Below, piece by piece: positions 1 to 9,830 of a DNA stretch of 64,000 bases. Positions within the stretch are counted from its first letter, which is position 1; each line of letters opens with the position of its first letter. Under the pieces are notes generated by a model. The model was not told where the DNA came from. It made no database searches and saw only the letters and a program-made list of their open reading frames with translations. A program made the translations under genes and the position numbers. This stretch comes from Dipteris shenzhenensis (taxonomy: Eukaryota > Polypodiophyta > Polypodiopsida > Gleicheniales), in NCBI GenBank assembly GCA_047967505.1, contig CM106539.1. One strand, written 5' to 3'.

Positions 1-1
1 T

Positions 2-1300
2 CTTTATGTTCTGCAAGAAAACACAGATTTGGTCATTCTAGTGCTTTATGTGGATGACATGCTACTCACAGGGAGTAATACACAGCAAATTGCAGTCCGC
101 TTTATGTCAAATAGTTGACACGACAGATCTAGGTCTATTGCACTTTTGTCTTGGCATTTGAGTTTTGGCAAACCCAAGAGGGAATATGCATGTCACAGAA
201 AAAGTATGCGAAAGGTCTACGTTCTATTCTCACAAGCCAACTACATCTCATAGTGCATTTTGGTTTAATAGCTATTGTCCCCACACAGGTGAAACCAGTC
301 AGTACAGGCAGTTTGTAGATGATTACGGGTAGGCGTTGAAAGGTGGTTAATAGGAGCACCGGAGTTTAGAGTCTAGATACTTCTTGAGATTATTTAAGTG
401 TGAAGCCTGATGTAGAATGTGTTCTAAACAGTTGTGTCTAAGAGTTAGGGTCAAAATCATAGGCATACTATCAAGCTAATGTTGCTTAAGATTTGTGCCT
501 CCAGCTGAGGCGAGTGTGCGAACGTTGCTGCACCAACACCTTGTTGCATGAGCACAACTATTGCAGCTATGGCTGTTTGTGCAGAAAAAAAGTTTGATGG
601 CATGCTTTACAGGCAGCTAGTTGGGAGTCTCATTCATTTATGCTCCACTAGGCCAGACATTGCCTATGCTACAGGGTTGCTGAGTCAGTTTATGCATTGT
701 CCTACTGTCACACATTGGAATGCAGCCAAAAGAGTTCTCAGATATGTGCATGGCTCCCTCTTTTATGGTTTGCATTATGCTTCAGACTTGTGACATTTCT
801 CTAAGTGGTTTCACAAACTCAGATTGGTCAAAGGGAATTGATGACAGTAGATCCACTTCCGGCTATTGCTTCTCATTAAGTTTAGCCTGTATTTCTTGGC
901 TCAGTAAGAAGCAAGATCGAGTCTCTCTTTTCTCTAGTGAAGCGGAGTATAAAGCAGCAAATGCAGCCACTATGGAATGCATATGGTTAAGGAATCTTTT
1001 GCATGACTTGCATCATGCCCAAGTTGGTGAGGCAACCTCTCTCCTTTGTGAGAGCCAGAGTGCATTGCCATTGGCAACAATCCCGTCTTTCATGCTCGCA
1101 TGAAACACATTGAAAATCATCATCACTACATACGGGATTGTATTTCAGATGGCTTCATTGACCTTATCTATTGTTCCACTGCTAAGGACAATGTGGCAGA
1201 TATCTTCACCGAAAGCCTGTCAGCACCTCTTTTCACCCATCATCGACATGGCTTGGGGATCAAAGACATTAAAACAATATCAAGGGGGGTTGTAAAATGA
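2..1300 (+). pseudogene. Ty1/copia pol remnant: 3' part of reverse transcriptase plus RNase H
   Basis: Broken open frames on the plus strand give the C-terminal half of a copia polyprotein. The catalytic RT box YVDD is at 47-58, followed by a frame interruption near 116. A degraded motif reading DLGLLHFCLGI follows, then a stop. Bases 548-790 encode the conserved RT tail (RPDIAYATGLLSQFM, AAKRVLRYVHG). Bases 800-1290 encode RNase H, with the SSEAEYKA signature, a terminal H-I-E-N-HHHYIRD stretch and DNVADIFT. The frame shifts at about 790 and 1100. The natural stop at 1298-1300 lies just after a purine tract, as expected at the end of copia pol. The 5' part of the element lies outside the window. 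Inactive because of stops and shifts. The family assignment is secure. The lineage within copia is not determined. Confidence 0.93.
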
Positions 1301-1680
1301 CATTGTTTCTTTTGTACAACCATAGGTTGCTATATCCACATGTGGATGAATTTGTGCAACCACGGTACTTAAGGTACAGCAGGTACTTCTGAGATCATTC
1401 CAAAGTACTTCAGCCATATCATTGAGGGGGAATTTGTAGACACATACAATGATATGGTGGTGTAGGATAGACTAGGGCAGAAGGTAGCTAGAAGAGGAGC
1501 TAACGGGATGAGGGTGAAGGCAGCTAAAGGAGGAGCTGAAGGCCTGAGAAGGAGGCAGCTAGAGGAGAGGAGGTAGAGGGGAGAGAGGGAGAGCACGACT
1601 GGGAGTTGCTCAATTAGATCTACATCCCTCCGATATCCCAGTTCCAGTATGTAAGGGAGGTAATTCATTGCAATAACTCA
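1282..1680 (+). repeat. Polypurine tract and probable start of the copia 3' LTR
   Basis: A purine run (aaggggggt) at about 1283-1290 directly precedes TGTAAAATGACATTG at 1291, where a 3' LTR should begin after the RNase H stop. No second LTR copy is in the window, so the right end is a guess. A second purine run followed by TTTGTAGAC lies at 1425-1440 and is an alternative boundary. Confidence 0.4.
1414..1457. repeat. Perfect 11-bp inverted repeat with a 22-nt loop
   Basis: The arm ccatatcattg (1414-1424) and its exact reverse complement caatgatatgg (1447-1457) flank a loop that holds a run of five G. It lies in the putative copia LTR. It could be an RNA hairpin or chance. Confidence 0.5.
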
Positions 1681-2939
1681 CCAGCATTTCTGGTATAGAA
1701 ACAATAAAGAACTAGAATGGGCATTGACCACAGCCCACTCATGTAGTGGAATGGGAGGAACCGTTTACATACGCTTTCACGACATGACATCACTAGTACA
1801 ATGACTTGTCCTCTCAGGGACACGTCTGACTTGTTGCTGTCTTTTCCATGGAGCCCCATATCAGAGATTATACAAGCCATATATCAAAGGTCCTACAGCT
1901 GGAAGAGATAGAAGTGCTTTACAGCAACACTGCATTGCAAATTTACAATGCAATGAAAATTTTCACAGCAGAACATGAATAATTGAGATAGAATTGGAAG
2001 TGACATTAATACTAATGGAACACTTACATATTCTGATGAATGTGAGCTACAAGCTCCATCTGCAAGGAGATAGTCGACCAATTCCTCAAAATCGAGGCTT
2101 CCTATAAAAGCCATATAGCAAGTCAAAACTCTTGGTGCATACAGAATCTGCAATACACAGGACAAAGCTGTTTTGCACCTAGAATACAAAAAATGGATAC
2201 ATAAAAATTGGCTGGTTTTAACAGTACATGGAGATAACAAAACTCTCCTGAATCTGAAGCCACATAATACACAGAGAAACAATCTTGTGGCTCAAAACTA
2301 TTGCAAATGTATTTGAACCGCACCATTGCCTATCAACAACTTAAGAGAAACAAAAATGGAAGTTACCCAAAGCACGTGCTGCCCTTTCTACAGATGCCTC
2401 AGTAAAACCCATTCGTTTGAGCTTTTTAAAAACTGGAACTGCACCATCTTCTAAGTCCTTGCTAGAAGACTCTTCCTGGATTTAAAATCCATTATGCAAA
2501 TAAGGATGCAGAAAACCTTGTCATACTCACACGTTTTTTAGGATACAATAAAGCCTTGCAGGATTGTCACCTCTTTCAAATTATTAAGCAAATAGCAGTG
2601 TTAAAATAAGGAGATCTTCCATTCCAGCTTTAATAGGCTATAGAAAAACCTACATCCGTCTCTACACCCTGCATCCATGAGATTCCGTTCTCTTCTTTAG
2701 TAATCCCATGTTGAGTTCTGATAAATTTCGATAACTCAAAAACAGAGCTTTCTTTCCCTGCAGCAACATACGATTGATTCTGATGAATATGGACAAATTC
2801 AAGAAGGCCTGTGTTTATGCATTCTGCCTGGTAACTCTGATCTATAGATGCCCTGCCATTAAATCAAATTGGTTAGGGAAGAGGGAGAAAGGGGGGACAG
2901 ACAAAGATACCAGTACTTTTTTATTGTTTATTTATTTTG

Positions 2940-3640
2940 AGCAGAATAAAGTTTGGGAATGATGAGGTTAGAGAAGCGAGAGAAAAATCTGTGCAAATTT
3001 TTGACTTCTTGTTTGGAAACCCCCCTTATCTTGAAGGAACTCAAGGAGGCTGTTGATGTCATGGCAGGATACAAAGCCCCTCGGGAGGATAGTCTTCCCA
3101 TTGAGTTTACGAAGTGTTTTGGCATGTGGTTGGCCCTTGTCAAGGAAGGAGCTTAAAAACTGGAGACCAGTTACGAGGATCCAAAAAAGGATGGACACCT
3201 GGATTCTCCAAGGCTAGAAAGGTCTTATCAAAGGAAGACATCTCCGTGAAGCAATTGTAAACTTGTGGGAAGGATGTGAGTATGCTAGACTCTAGAGACA
3301 CACACCAATACGTTTGTTTCCTCAAGGTGGATTTTGATAAAGCCTATGACAAACTAGAATGGGATTTTCTCATTCAAGCTCTTCAGAACAATGGACTAGG
3401 ACCCAGATACTCCTAACAAATGCCTCAGCTAAGGTATGTGTAAATGGAGAAATGACCTAGACTCCATTTTGGTATCTGTCATACACAGAGGCTCTCCTCT
3501 TGGAGATGTGAACTTCATTATAGCCAATATGTTGTTCGGAAAGGGACTCCAAAGATGGGGCCAGTTATGGCATAGAGAGCATAAACCTTCACATGTGTCC
3601 ACACGTGCTGATTCACTTAACAAAATTGCCTTCCAACTAA
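2940..3640 (+). pseudogene. LINE reverse-transcriptase fragment
   Basis: The plus strand shows a decayed plant L1-type RT in several frames. First comes the region with ELKEAVDVMAGYKAPRED. Then follow NWRPVTRI, a KGRHLREAIVNLWEG stretch, GFDKAYDKLEWDFLIQALQ (RT motif A region) and a partial VNGEM...RGSPLG motif. Both ends are missing, and frameshifts occur about every 150-250 bases. It lies inside the intron of UBA-gene copy 1, in the opposite orientation to that gene. It is not clearly a member of families A, B or C defined here. Confidence 0.78.
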
Positions 3641-3649
3641 CTGGCTCCC

Positions 3650-3905
3650 CTAAATGCACTGTATCATCTTCCACACTTTTCTAGCATTGGAACAAGCAAC
3701 AAAACGATGAAAAATGTCCTCTCTGTGACCAGGGCAACGTTTGCATTTTCCATCTCCCTTTCTAATTCTTTCCCCCTTCATATTCGTCCACACTGCATTG
3801 TGGAGAATTAACCAAAGCAAAGAGCACATTTTCTTTGGTATTGATTTAACCCAAATCAAGTATAAGACCTGTTGGCTGTCAATTTCCATCTGTCATTCAG
3901 CACTT
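3650..3905 (-). pseudogene. LINE zf-RVT (RT zinc-binding) domain fragment
   Basis: A minus-strand frame of about 79 codons carries the zf-RVT signature: WVKSIPKKMCSLLWLILHNA, then CKRCPGHREDIFHRF and a final CSNARKVW. This domain normally follows the RT in plant LINEs. It is head-to-head with the RT fragment just upstream, so the two scraps are separate insertions or were inverted. Confidence 0.8.
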
Positions 3906-3987
3906 TGAAGACTTCCTCTATATCCAGAAATAATTTCCAGTTCAATCATCTGAATACTAATGCTGAGTTGCATTGGTTTTAACAGGA

Positions 3988-4146
3988 AAGAGTAGGCTGG
4001 ACAAAGCTTTCTTGAATTACAATGAAGACCAGGATCAGCTGTTCACAGAGATGGATTCCCACAAGTTGGAAGTGCATGAATCCCATGCTCCGGAGGGTCA
4101 ACAGAAGAAGCAGCCTGGTTTTACTCGAGTCAAAAGAGGAGCCTGA
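3988..4146 (+). CDS. Possible terminal exon of an unrecognised host gene
   Basis: After a good acceptor (ttttaacag at about 3980-3988) a plus-strand frame runs for about 52 codons to a TGA at 4144-4146. It is followed by an A/T-rich stretch resembling a 3' UTR. The residues are mostly charged and polar (for example QQKKQPGFTRVKRGA at the C terminus), unlike the surrounding LINE protein. No domain is recognised and no upstream exon was found. It could be a captured gene fragment or a chance frame. Confidence 0.3.
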   Translation, partial: KSRLDKAFLNYNEDQDQLFTEMDSHKLEVHESHAPEGQQKKQPGFTRVKRGA

Positions 4147-4732
4147 ATGAGACCTCATAGGATGCTGTTTGTTTATCTATAAAAATGAAAAGTATTTCTC
4201 TTTTTGTACCCTGTTGCTATGTACATACTCTTCAGAGGGTGATTTTGGATGGATCTGAAATGTAAAACTTATATCATAATATATACAAACTTTATGCTGC
4301 TCAAAAGGTAAATCCAAGTGATCGCATGGTCAGGAATGACAAACCATAGGCCTCAATGGCAGCCGAAACATGCTCCGCAGAGAAGCCCATTTTTGATAAC
4401 TCTGTTTTTACATCTTTTTGAGTATAACTTTGAGATTTTTCTGACTGTGTCACATCCTGAAAATGCACCAAAAATTCATAAGAAGAGAGCCATAGGTTTA
4501 AAGCATGGTTGGATAAAAACACGTTTCTAAATGTTACAAACGTTAGAACATTGGAAAACAGCTCAAAAAATTAGGTCTTTTTGGGAAATTTTGCAATTTG
4601 TAGAAAGGACTGCAATTTGGAATTTGCCATGTAGTACATTGTAATTTATCTAAGTAGAGTAAGTGCACTGTGCATGGGCCATGGCACATGCAGTATGATG
4701 CATCTCAGCATCTACTACAATATATATTACTA

Positions 4733-4736
<4 letters not shown>

Positions 4737-4764
<28 letters not shown>

Positions 4765-4771
4765 CTGTGCG
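4737..4771. repeat. TG microsatellite with 5' target duplication of LINE A1
   Basis: A run of TG dinucleotides ends in gtgtgtctgtgcg at 4759-4771. The same 13 bases recur at 5289-5301 just after the A-run of the LINE, so they are the target-site duplication. Confidence 0.85.
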
Positions 4772-5288
4772 TTGTCTTACAGGAACCTTATCCGTGGGGG
4801 TCACTCTGGCTCAACGAAGGATTGCATCTGCTTCTTGTCTTCGATGCATGGCCCCTTCTGAAACGGTGCCTCATTTGTTTTGGATGTGTTCCAGCACTAA
4901 GACCTTCCTATGCAAAATTTCCATGTCGCTTCGCCTTCGTTTCCCTAACTCTCCTTTTGGGAAACATTTTTGGCTTATTGGCAGACTTCCTGCAACCCTG
5001 GTCCATTACTCTTTATTTTTGAACTGGGTCAGATATTGGGCTTTTTGGACCATATGGCAGGATCACAACATGCGATATTTTGGGAATCCGTTCTTGCAAT
5101 CTTATGAATATTTCAGACTCTCCCTACGGCAATCTATCTATGATGCTTGCCATCAAGGAGATCTTCCTCAGTCATGCCTGGAAATAGTTTTTCTTTGCTT
5201 TTGATTTCCTGTTGAGGCTCTCTGCTTTTTTGAGACCCTCATGTAAATTTTGCTGATAATATAATCATGGATTTACCAAAAAAAAAAA
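4772..5288 (+). mobile_element. LINE A1, 5'-truncated copy (zf-RVT tail and 3' UTR)
   Basis: The frame starting RCLTGTLSVGVTLAQRRIAS continues through a C-x2-C...HLFW.C zinc finger and the WTIWQD motif, then ends near DACHQGD. It aligns throughout with the tail of the longer copy A6 (about 36.59-37.02 kb). The element ends in an A-run at about 5278-5288. It is flanked by 13-bp direct repeats (gtgtgtctgtgcg). This is the classic outcome of target-primed reverse transcription with 5' truncation. The insertion target was a TG repeat. Confidence 0.9.
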
Positions 5289-5302
5289 GTGTGTCTGTGC
5301 GC

Positions 5303-5413
5303 GCGCGCACGCACGCGTGCTGTCTACATGTCTTATACTGAGATTTTCTGATTTTGTATTGGCTGATCTCTGCTTTGGAGACAGTCTTTTTGTAATATAA
5401 AGTTACATGGATA
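5303..5413 (+). mobile_element. LINE A2, 3'-UTR remnant
   Basis: The stretch from about 5328 (atgtcttatactgagat) to the taatataaag at about 5400 matches the 3' UTR of copy A3 at 6305-6390. No coding part remains. It lies between the TG/CG repeat carrying A1 and the TG repeat carrying A3. Confidence 0.65.
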
Positions 5414-5429
5414 TGTGTGTGTGTGTGTA

Positions 5430-6404
5430 CGCAATTCTTTGCAGGGAAACTCTCTCAGAGCAGAGAGCATACATTGGTCAAAGGATTTTGCCCCTCCACT
5501 GGCAATGCAGGAGCCTAGACGCTCATATTTCCTTAGCTTGAAGGGGATCCAATCAGTTGCAGATTACATTCATGATGATGGGATTCCCCTTTCTTTTCCT
5601 TTGGCTGCTGCAAAATTTGGTCTTGGTATGCATTACAGATTCATGTGGCAAACTATTACTAGAATACTTCAGCCCATTCCGCCTTTAGAGCTTGAGGACT
5701 GTCTTCAGGACTGGACACTTCCTTCTCTAGGGTCATCTTGTCGCCCTTTGAGGCTGTCACATATTATTGTCACTTCTTTATATAAAGCGCTTTTGCCTCC
5801 ACCATGGGTTTCTCACAAGGCGAATCAGCTTTGGCGAATTAATTGCACTGCCAAGTTGTGGCGGGAGAGTTTGAGATAGATTTGGAATTCAAAAATTTCA
5901 CCGCAACAACAGGTCTTGTTGTGGCGAGTTTTGTTGGGAGTTCTTCCATCTGGGCAATTTTCGACACGCAGGAATATTGCTCCAGCTGTTTGTCGCAGAT
6001 GGGAGTCTGTGCCTCATCACCTTTGGCATTGCTCCAACACTCATGATTTTTAAAGCTTCCTTGGGCAACGTTTGCGAGCTTGCTTTCCAAATGCTACCTT
6101 TGGAAAGTTCTTCTGGATCTTTGGGATACAACCACCTAGACAGGATTTTGATCTTGTTTTTGTTTGGGTTCGCTACTAGGCACTCTGGACCCTATGGAAG
6201 GATAGAAATGGTGATCCTACTTTTTTACTTTTTTAGTTCTTCAAGCACTCTCTGCAGATTTCCTTCTATGATTGCTTGCACACCAAGTACATAGATCCTG
6301 ATGTGTATGTCTTATACTGAGATCTTCTCGTGATGTATTTTTTCACATCCCATTTTGGGATAATGATTCTGTAATATAAAGCAACAAAATTTTCACCAAA
6401 AAAA
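5430..6404 (+). mobile_element. LINE A3, 5'-truncated copy
   Basis: The frame 5415-5879 (RAESIHWSKDF..., LPPPWVSHKANQLWRI) and frames to about 6300 (GKFFWIFG-like region, WVRYWALWTLW) align with the second half of A6. At least one frameshift falls near 5880, and another near 6040-6100. The 3' end is ttttcaccaaaaaaa, followed by TG repeats. The direct repeats gtgtgtgtgtgtgta at 5415-5429 and 6409-6423 are a probable target duplication, although a TG repeat makes its exact length uncertain. Confidence 0.87.
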
Positions 6405-6424
6405 GTGTGTGTGTGTGTGTGTAT

Positions 6425-6746
6425 GTTTCTTAAGTTTAGGTACTTTAGGTACTTTACTTTACCCTAAAACGTACCTAACCTCTCGTACCTGACATTTCTG
6501 ACAACCATGGTTTAAAGACATGACATGTATTCTTGAAAGAGCATATGAAAACCATGATGTAGGAGAATCAGTCATTTATGCCTTTTGAACAAGGCACAGT
6601 ACATGCAATAACACTACACAGACCAAAATCACAAGTTTATGTGAAGAACAATAATCTGGTTCTTTGAACAAAGGTGGATTCAGCCAGATTTTTTTTGGCC
6701 TTACACTAGTGTAATAAGACGAGAAGTTCCTAATTCAACTATCATG
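6425..6746 (-). other. Non-coding stretch, probably upstream intron of UBA-gene copy 1
   Basis: From about 6535 to 6690 the sequence resembles 41,545-41,770 beside UBA copy 2. Shared blocks include gagcatatgaaa-ccat, gccttttgaaca/gcctttgaacac and ctttg-a-aaaggt. It is most simply the continuation of the duplicated locus, separated from the 4.45-kb exon by LINE A insertions. Several short ggtac motifs lie at 6430-6500. No gene was seen. Confidence 0.42.
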
Positions 6747-7111
6747 GAAATACGATCCTTTCCCCCGCCTCCCTCACTTCCCCGCCTGCCCCCCCCACCC
6801 CCTCCCCCCGCCTCCCTCACTTCCTCTCCCTCCCTTTCAGCCTACCTCTCCCCTCCCCTCCCCTCCTCCTTCATCCCCTCTCCCTTCTTCCTCATCCTCA
6901 CCCTTCTTCCTCCCTTCATCCTCACCCTCACCCTTCTTCACCCTTCTTCCCCTCGTTCTGCATGCACCCTCATCTCTCCTCTGCCTTCACCCTCTTCCTT
7001 GCAGCATTTTAGTCGGACGGAGTTCAACTTTGTTCGCATCGGCTTCGGTCATCCCGTTGGGTACCTATCAGAGTTGGTGAGCTAGTACCACGGGCTACCA
7101 CTGACAGGGCC

Positions 7112-7610
7112 ATGGACCCGTCTCTTCAAGCAGGAGACATCCCTGTCCTGGTTCCATGTGCACATGAGACTGCTCCTGACCCTGTTCAGATGCAGCAGCG
7201 CTCATCTAGGGAGAACCTTTCTGCAGAATCCTGTGCTTTACTTGAGGAGAATGACAAACTTGTGGCTGAGGTCATGCAGTTGTGGCCACGTCTGTCTACA
7301 CCTAACAGAGGTAAGGGGGTTATTGGTTACACTCCTCCTTCTGCAGGGCTCCTTCACACTCCTGCGCCAGAGGTACTTCGCAGAATTCATTTTCAGTTCT
7401 GGCAAACTTTGCTGAGTTTGAGGCAGAGGAGGAGTTTGTACCCTCCACGCTTGGGAAGCATATCTTCCAAGACAGAGTTTCCCCCTCAATAAGGGGGGTG
7501 TGCTTTCCCTAGTTGACATCCCTCCTCTTGATAGGAGGAATTTTTTGCAAGAGAGGGCTTTGTCCTGTACGAGGTCAAGGATCTTCCATCCGGCCCCCTC
7601 CTCTCGCAGA
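7112..7610 (+). pseudogene. LINE B1 ORF1 C-terminal region
   Basis: The frame from 7112 (MDPSLQAGDIPVLVPCAHET) matches the ORF1 tail of B2 (43,470-43,739) and of the minus-strand B5 copy. It is rich in Ser, Pro and Gln and links the RNA-binding half of ORF1 to the endonuclease frame. Frameshifts occur near 7400. The RRM-like and CCHC-knuckle part is absent here, removed by the internal deletion. Confidence 0.7.
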
Positions 7611-7711
7611 TGAGGATTGTCCGTTGGAACGTTTTGGGCCTCGCAAGTGTACCTCACCGTCGCCGCAGGCGGTTGATTCGTAGCCAACTTCATCCAAGTG
7701 TTACTGGAGGT

Positions 7712-8470
7712 CCCATGGACATTCTGAAGATTCGGGAACACAAATTGGATGCTAGGGATTGTTCCAAGTCGGGTAAGCTTCTTTCAAGCCACACTTTTTG
7801 GTCACCCGCCTTGGGCACCAGGGGAGGTACTTGCATTTGTGTTTCTTCTTCTATACTCCCCTTCGTGATTGGACACGGGACCATAGTCCCTTCGTGATTG
7901 GACACGGGACCATAGTCCCTTCCAGAACTCAGTGGATTATACTTTTGATTGATGGGCATAAAATTGATCTCTTAAACCTTTATGCACCCAATTCTAGAGG
8001 GATCGTGTTCTTTTTTGGAAGGAACTGCTCTCTTGGTCACATATTGCAAATGCTTGGATTATAGGGGGCGATTTCAATGGAAGGAACTGCTCTCTTGGTC
8101 ACATATTGCAAATGCTTGGATTATAGGGGGCGATTTCAACATGGTTGAAATGCCCTCAAACAAAAGGGGTAGTAGGGATGATGGCCTTCACTCCCTAGAG
8201 AGAGCAGCATGAGATGCGTTCCTTTTTCAATACAGTGGCAGGGATGCTTGGCATGATGATGATTTTCACACTCAGCCACATTCTCCCCTATTTTCTTGGT
8301 CAAACAGGCGATTGCAGATGCCTATACATGCACGGATTGACATATTTTATGTGGATGATTGGGCTCTTGATAGAGGTGGTACTGTTTGCATTGTAGCTGG
8401 GGTGTCCACTTCGGATCATTTTCCAGTGGTTTTGATGGTCTCAGATCCCCATGTGAGGCGCCGCTCTGCC
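7712..8470 (+). pseudogene. LINE B1 APE-type endonuclease, interrupted by two tandem duplications
   Basis: The domain begins MDILKIREHKLD, which includes the catalytic Glu region. It continues with FWSPALGTRGG, LYAPN, GGDFNMVE and, at about 8405-8425, TSDHFPVV with the C-terminal Asp-His pair. This enzyme nicks target DNA for target-primed reverse transcription. A 29-bp unit at 7862-7890 is repeated at 7891-7919. A 62-bp unit at 8016-8077 is repeated at 8078-8139. Neither length is a multiple of three, so the frame is broken twice. The other B copies have single units. Confidence 0.88.
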
Positions 8471-9028
8471 AGTGTTAGGATTCCAAATTCTTTCTATGCA
8501 GAGGAGGGCCTTACAGAGACAGTGTTGAGGACCTGGGTCTCTCATTTGCAGGATGGGAAGCTTTCTCCTTCAGACTTAGCCGCAACCCTCTATGATATCA
8601 GTGACTTTTATCTTTCAGTTGCTCGTATCAGAAGGGGTGAGATCCTCAGGCGTGAGATAGGTATCCGCCAACAGTTGGCTGTCCTCGAGAGGAAGGAGCA
8701 AAAGAGGCCTACAGATGCTTGGATTCAAGAGCGCCTTGCTGCAGCAAGGGCTCAGCAGCAATCACTTTTAGATCAAAGAGCAGAGTATGCCTTTCACGCC
8801 AGAGAGTCATTTTGGACACAGAAGGGAGGTAGGGTCAACAAGCAGTTCTTCTCTACTCTTGGCCCCAGACATAGTAGGGAGAGCGTCTCACAGCTTGTTG
8901 ACTTAGGCGGAGTTTTTCAGACACATCCAGAGGTCGTCTTGCAGGTTGCCACCGATTTCTATGCCTCCCTTCTTACAGCAAATCCAGATACTCAGGCTAC
9001 AGATGATGCTAGAGTGGTTATTTGGTGA
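8312..9028 (+). CDS. LINE B1 ORF2 middle segment (endonuclease C terminus and linker), 238 codons open
   Basis: The longest uninterrupted frame of B1 begins inside the endonuclease (YVDDWALDRGGTVC). It contains STSDHFPVVLMVSDPHVRRR and runs through an Arg/Gln/Glu-rich linker (about residues 100-160, probably helical). It then reaches the start of the RT palm-preceding region (FFSTLGPRHSRESVSQLVD) and stops at 9026-9028. The start codon shown is simply the first Met in the open stretch, not a translation start. B2 has the same region at 44.7-45.3 kb with small deletions. The function is part of ORF2p. It is not an independent gene. Confidence 0.75.
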   Translation: MQMPIHARIDIFYVDDWALDRGGTVCIVAGVSTSDHFPVVLMVSDPHVRRRSASVRIPNSFYAEEGLTETVLRTWVSHLQDGKLSPSDLAATLYDISDFYLSVARIRRGEILRREIGIRQQLAVLERKEQKRPTDAWIQERLAAARAQQQSLLDQRAEYAFHARESFWTQKGGRVNKQFFSTLGPRHSRESVSQLVDLGGVFQTHPEVVLQVATDFYASLLTANPDTQATDDARVVIW

Positions 9029-9049
9029 CACTTACCTAGGTTGGTGACA

Positions 9050-9830
9050 GGGGATATGACTCTTTCACTTGATGCACCCTTCACCAATGTAGAGTTCTGG
9101 ATTGCTCTCTCTGCCCTTCACAAGGGCAAGTAACCTGGTTCACATGGACTTACCCCCTTATTTTTTATTACTTTTTGGGATCAAATTGGGGATCATATTA
9201 CCTCAGCCCTGCACGGTGTATGGGACTCAGGTGAGATGCCAAACTCACTTGCGGAGGGCCTCATTCATTTGATTCCGAAAGGAGGTTGCAGGAATTTAGT
9301 GTCTCAGTGGAGAGCAATTACCTTGCTGGGTACCTTGTACAAAATCCTAGCTAAAGCTATCAGCCTTCGTCTGCAGCCCTTTCTACCAAATCTTATCCAT
9401 GATATGCAGACGGGTTTTGTACATGGCAAGAGCATCTTTGATAACATCTTCTCATTTTGGGAGGCTTCGGAGTGGGCCATGCATAATGGCCATTCTACAG
9501 GCTGGACTGGGGCTTTCTGGAGGGCACACTTACTCGCTTTGGCTTCTCAGATGCATGGATCAGAGGGGTGTCAGGCCTCTACAGATCAGCCCATAGCCAA
9601 GTTCTTATTGGAGGAGTCAGGGGAGACTGGTTTGAGATTACCAAATCAGTCCGTCAAGGTTGCCCCCTATTCCCCTTTTTATTCCTTTTTGTGGCTGAGG
9701 TTATGAGATATTACATTAGAGCTCAAGCTGGAATCGTAGGCTCAGGCTTCCTCTAAGGCAGGAGGATGAGCTCTTAGACAGTGAGTTGGCAGATGAAACG
9801 GCTGTATTTTTGGATGCCACTCCACAGACA
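9050..9830 (+). pseudogene. LINE B1 reverse transcriptase, motif A deleted
   Basis: RT blocks are visible in two frames: EGLIHLIPKGGCRNLVSQWRA, ITLLGTLYKILAKAIS, QTGFVHGKSIFDNIFSF and SVRQGCPL. Family motif C reads ELADE here but ELADD in B3. Between 9490 and 9510 B1 lacks about 40 bases that in B2 encode LLLDFEKAYDRVDW. The motif A catalytic aspartate is therefore gone. Together with the degraded motif C this rules out activity. Confidence 0.85.

Larger units (their letters stand above)
1840..4456 (-). pseudogene. UBA-domain host-gene fragment, copy 1 (exons for two split UBA domains)
   Basis: Minus-strand exons with canonical AG/GT borders can be read at 4456-4345, 2757-2654, 2475-2367 and 2101-2028. 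Phases agree across the introns. Exons 1+2 build a UBA-like three-helix domain (MGFSAEHVSAAIEAYG, then KESSVFELSKFI). Exons 3+4 build a second one (KRMGFTEASVERAARALG, then DFEELVDYLLADG). UBA domains bind ubiquitin, and paired UBA domains occur for example in plant DRM-type DNA methyltransferases. That identity is only a hypothesis here because no catalytic domain is visible. A probable next exon beginning at 1898 has a TAG as its second codon. A LINE scrap sits in the intron between the first two exons. A paralogous exon set lies at 39.8-41.5 kb. The exons are supported by conservation between the copies. Function is unproven. Confidence 0.66.

Noticed and set aside
3429-3684. Overlapping short frames on both strands near 3.5 kb
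   Set aside because: They are shadows of the LINE RT fragment and have no independent signal.
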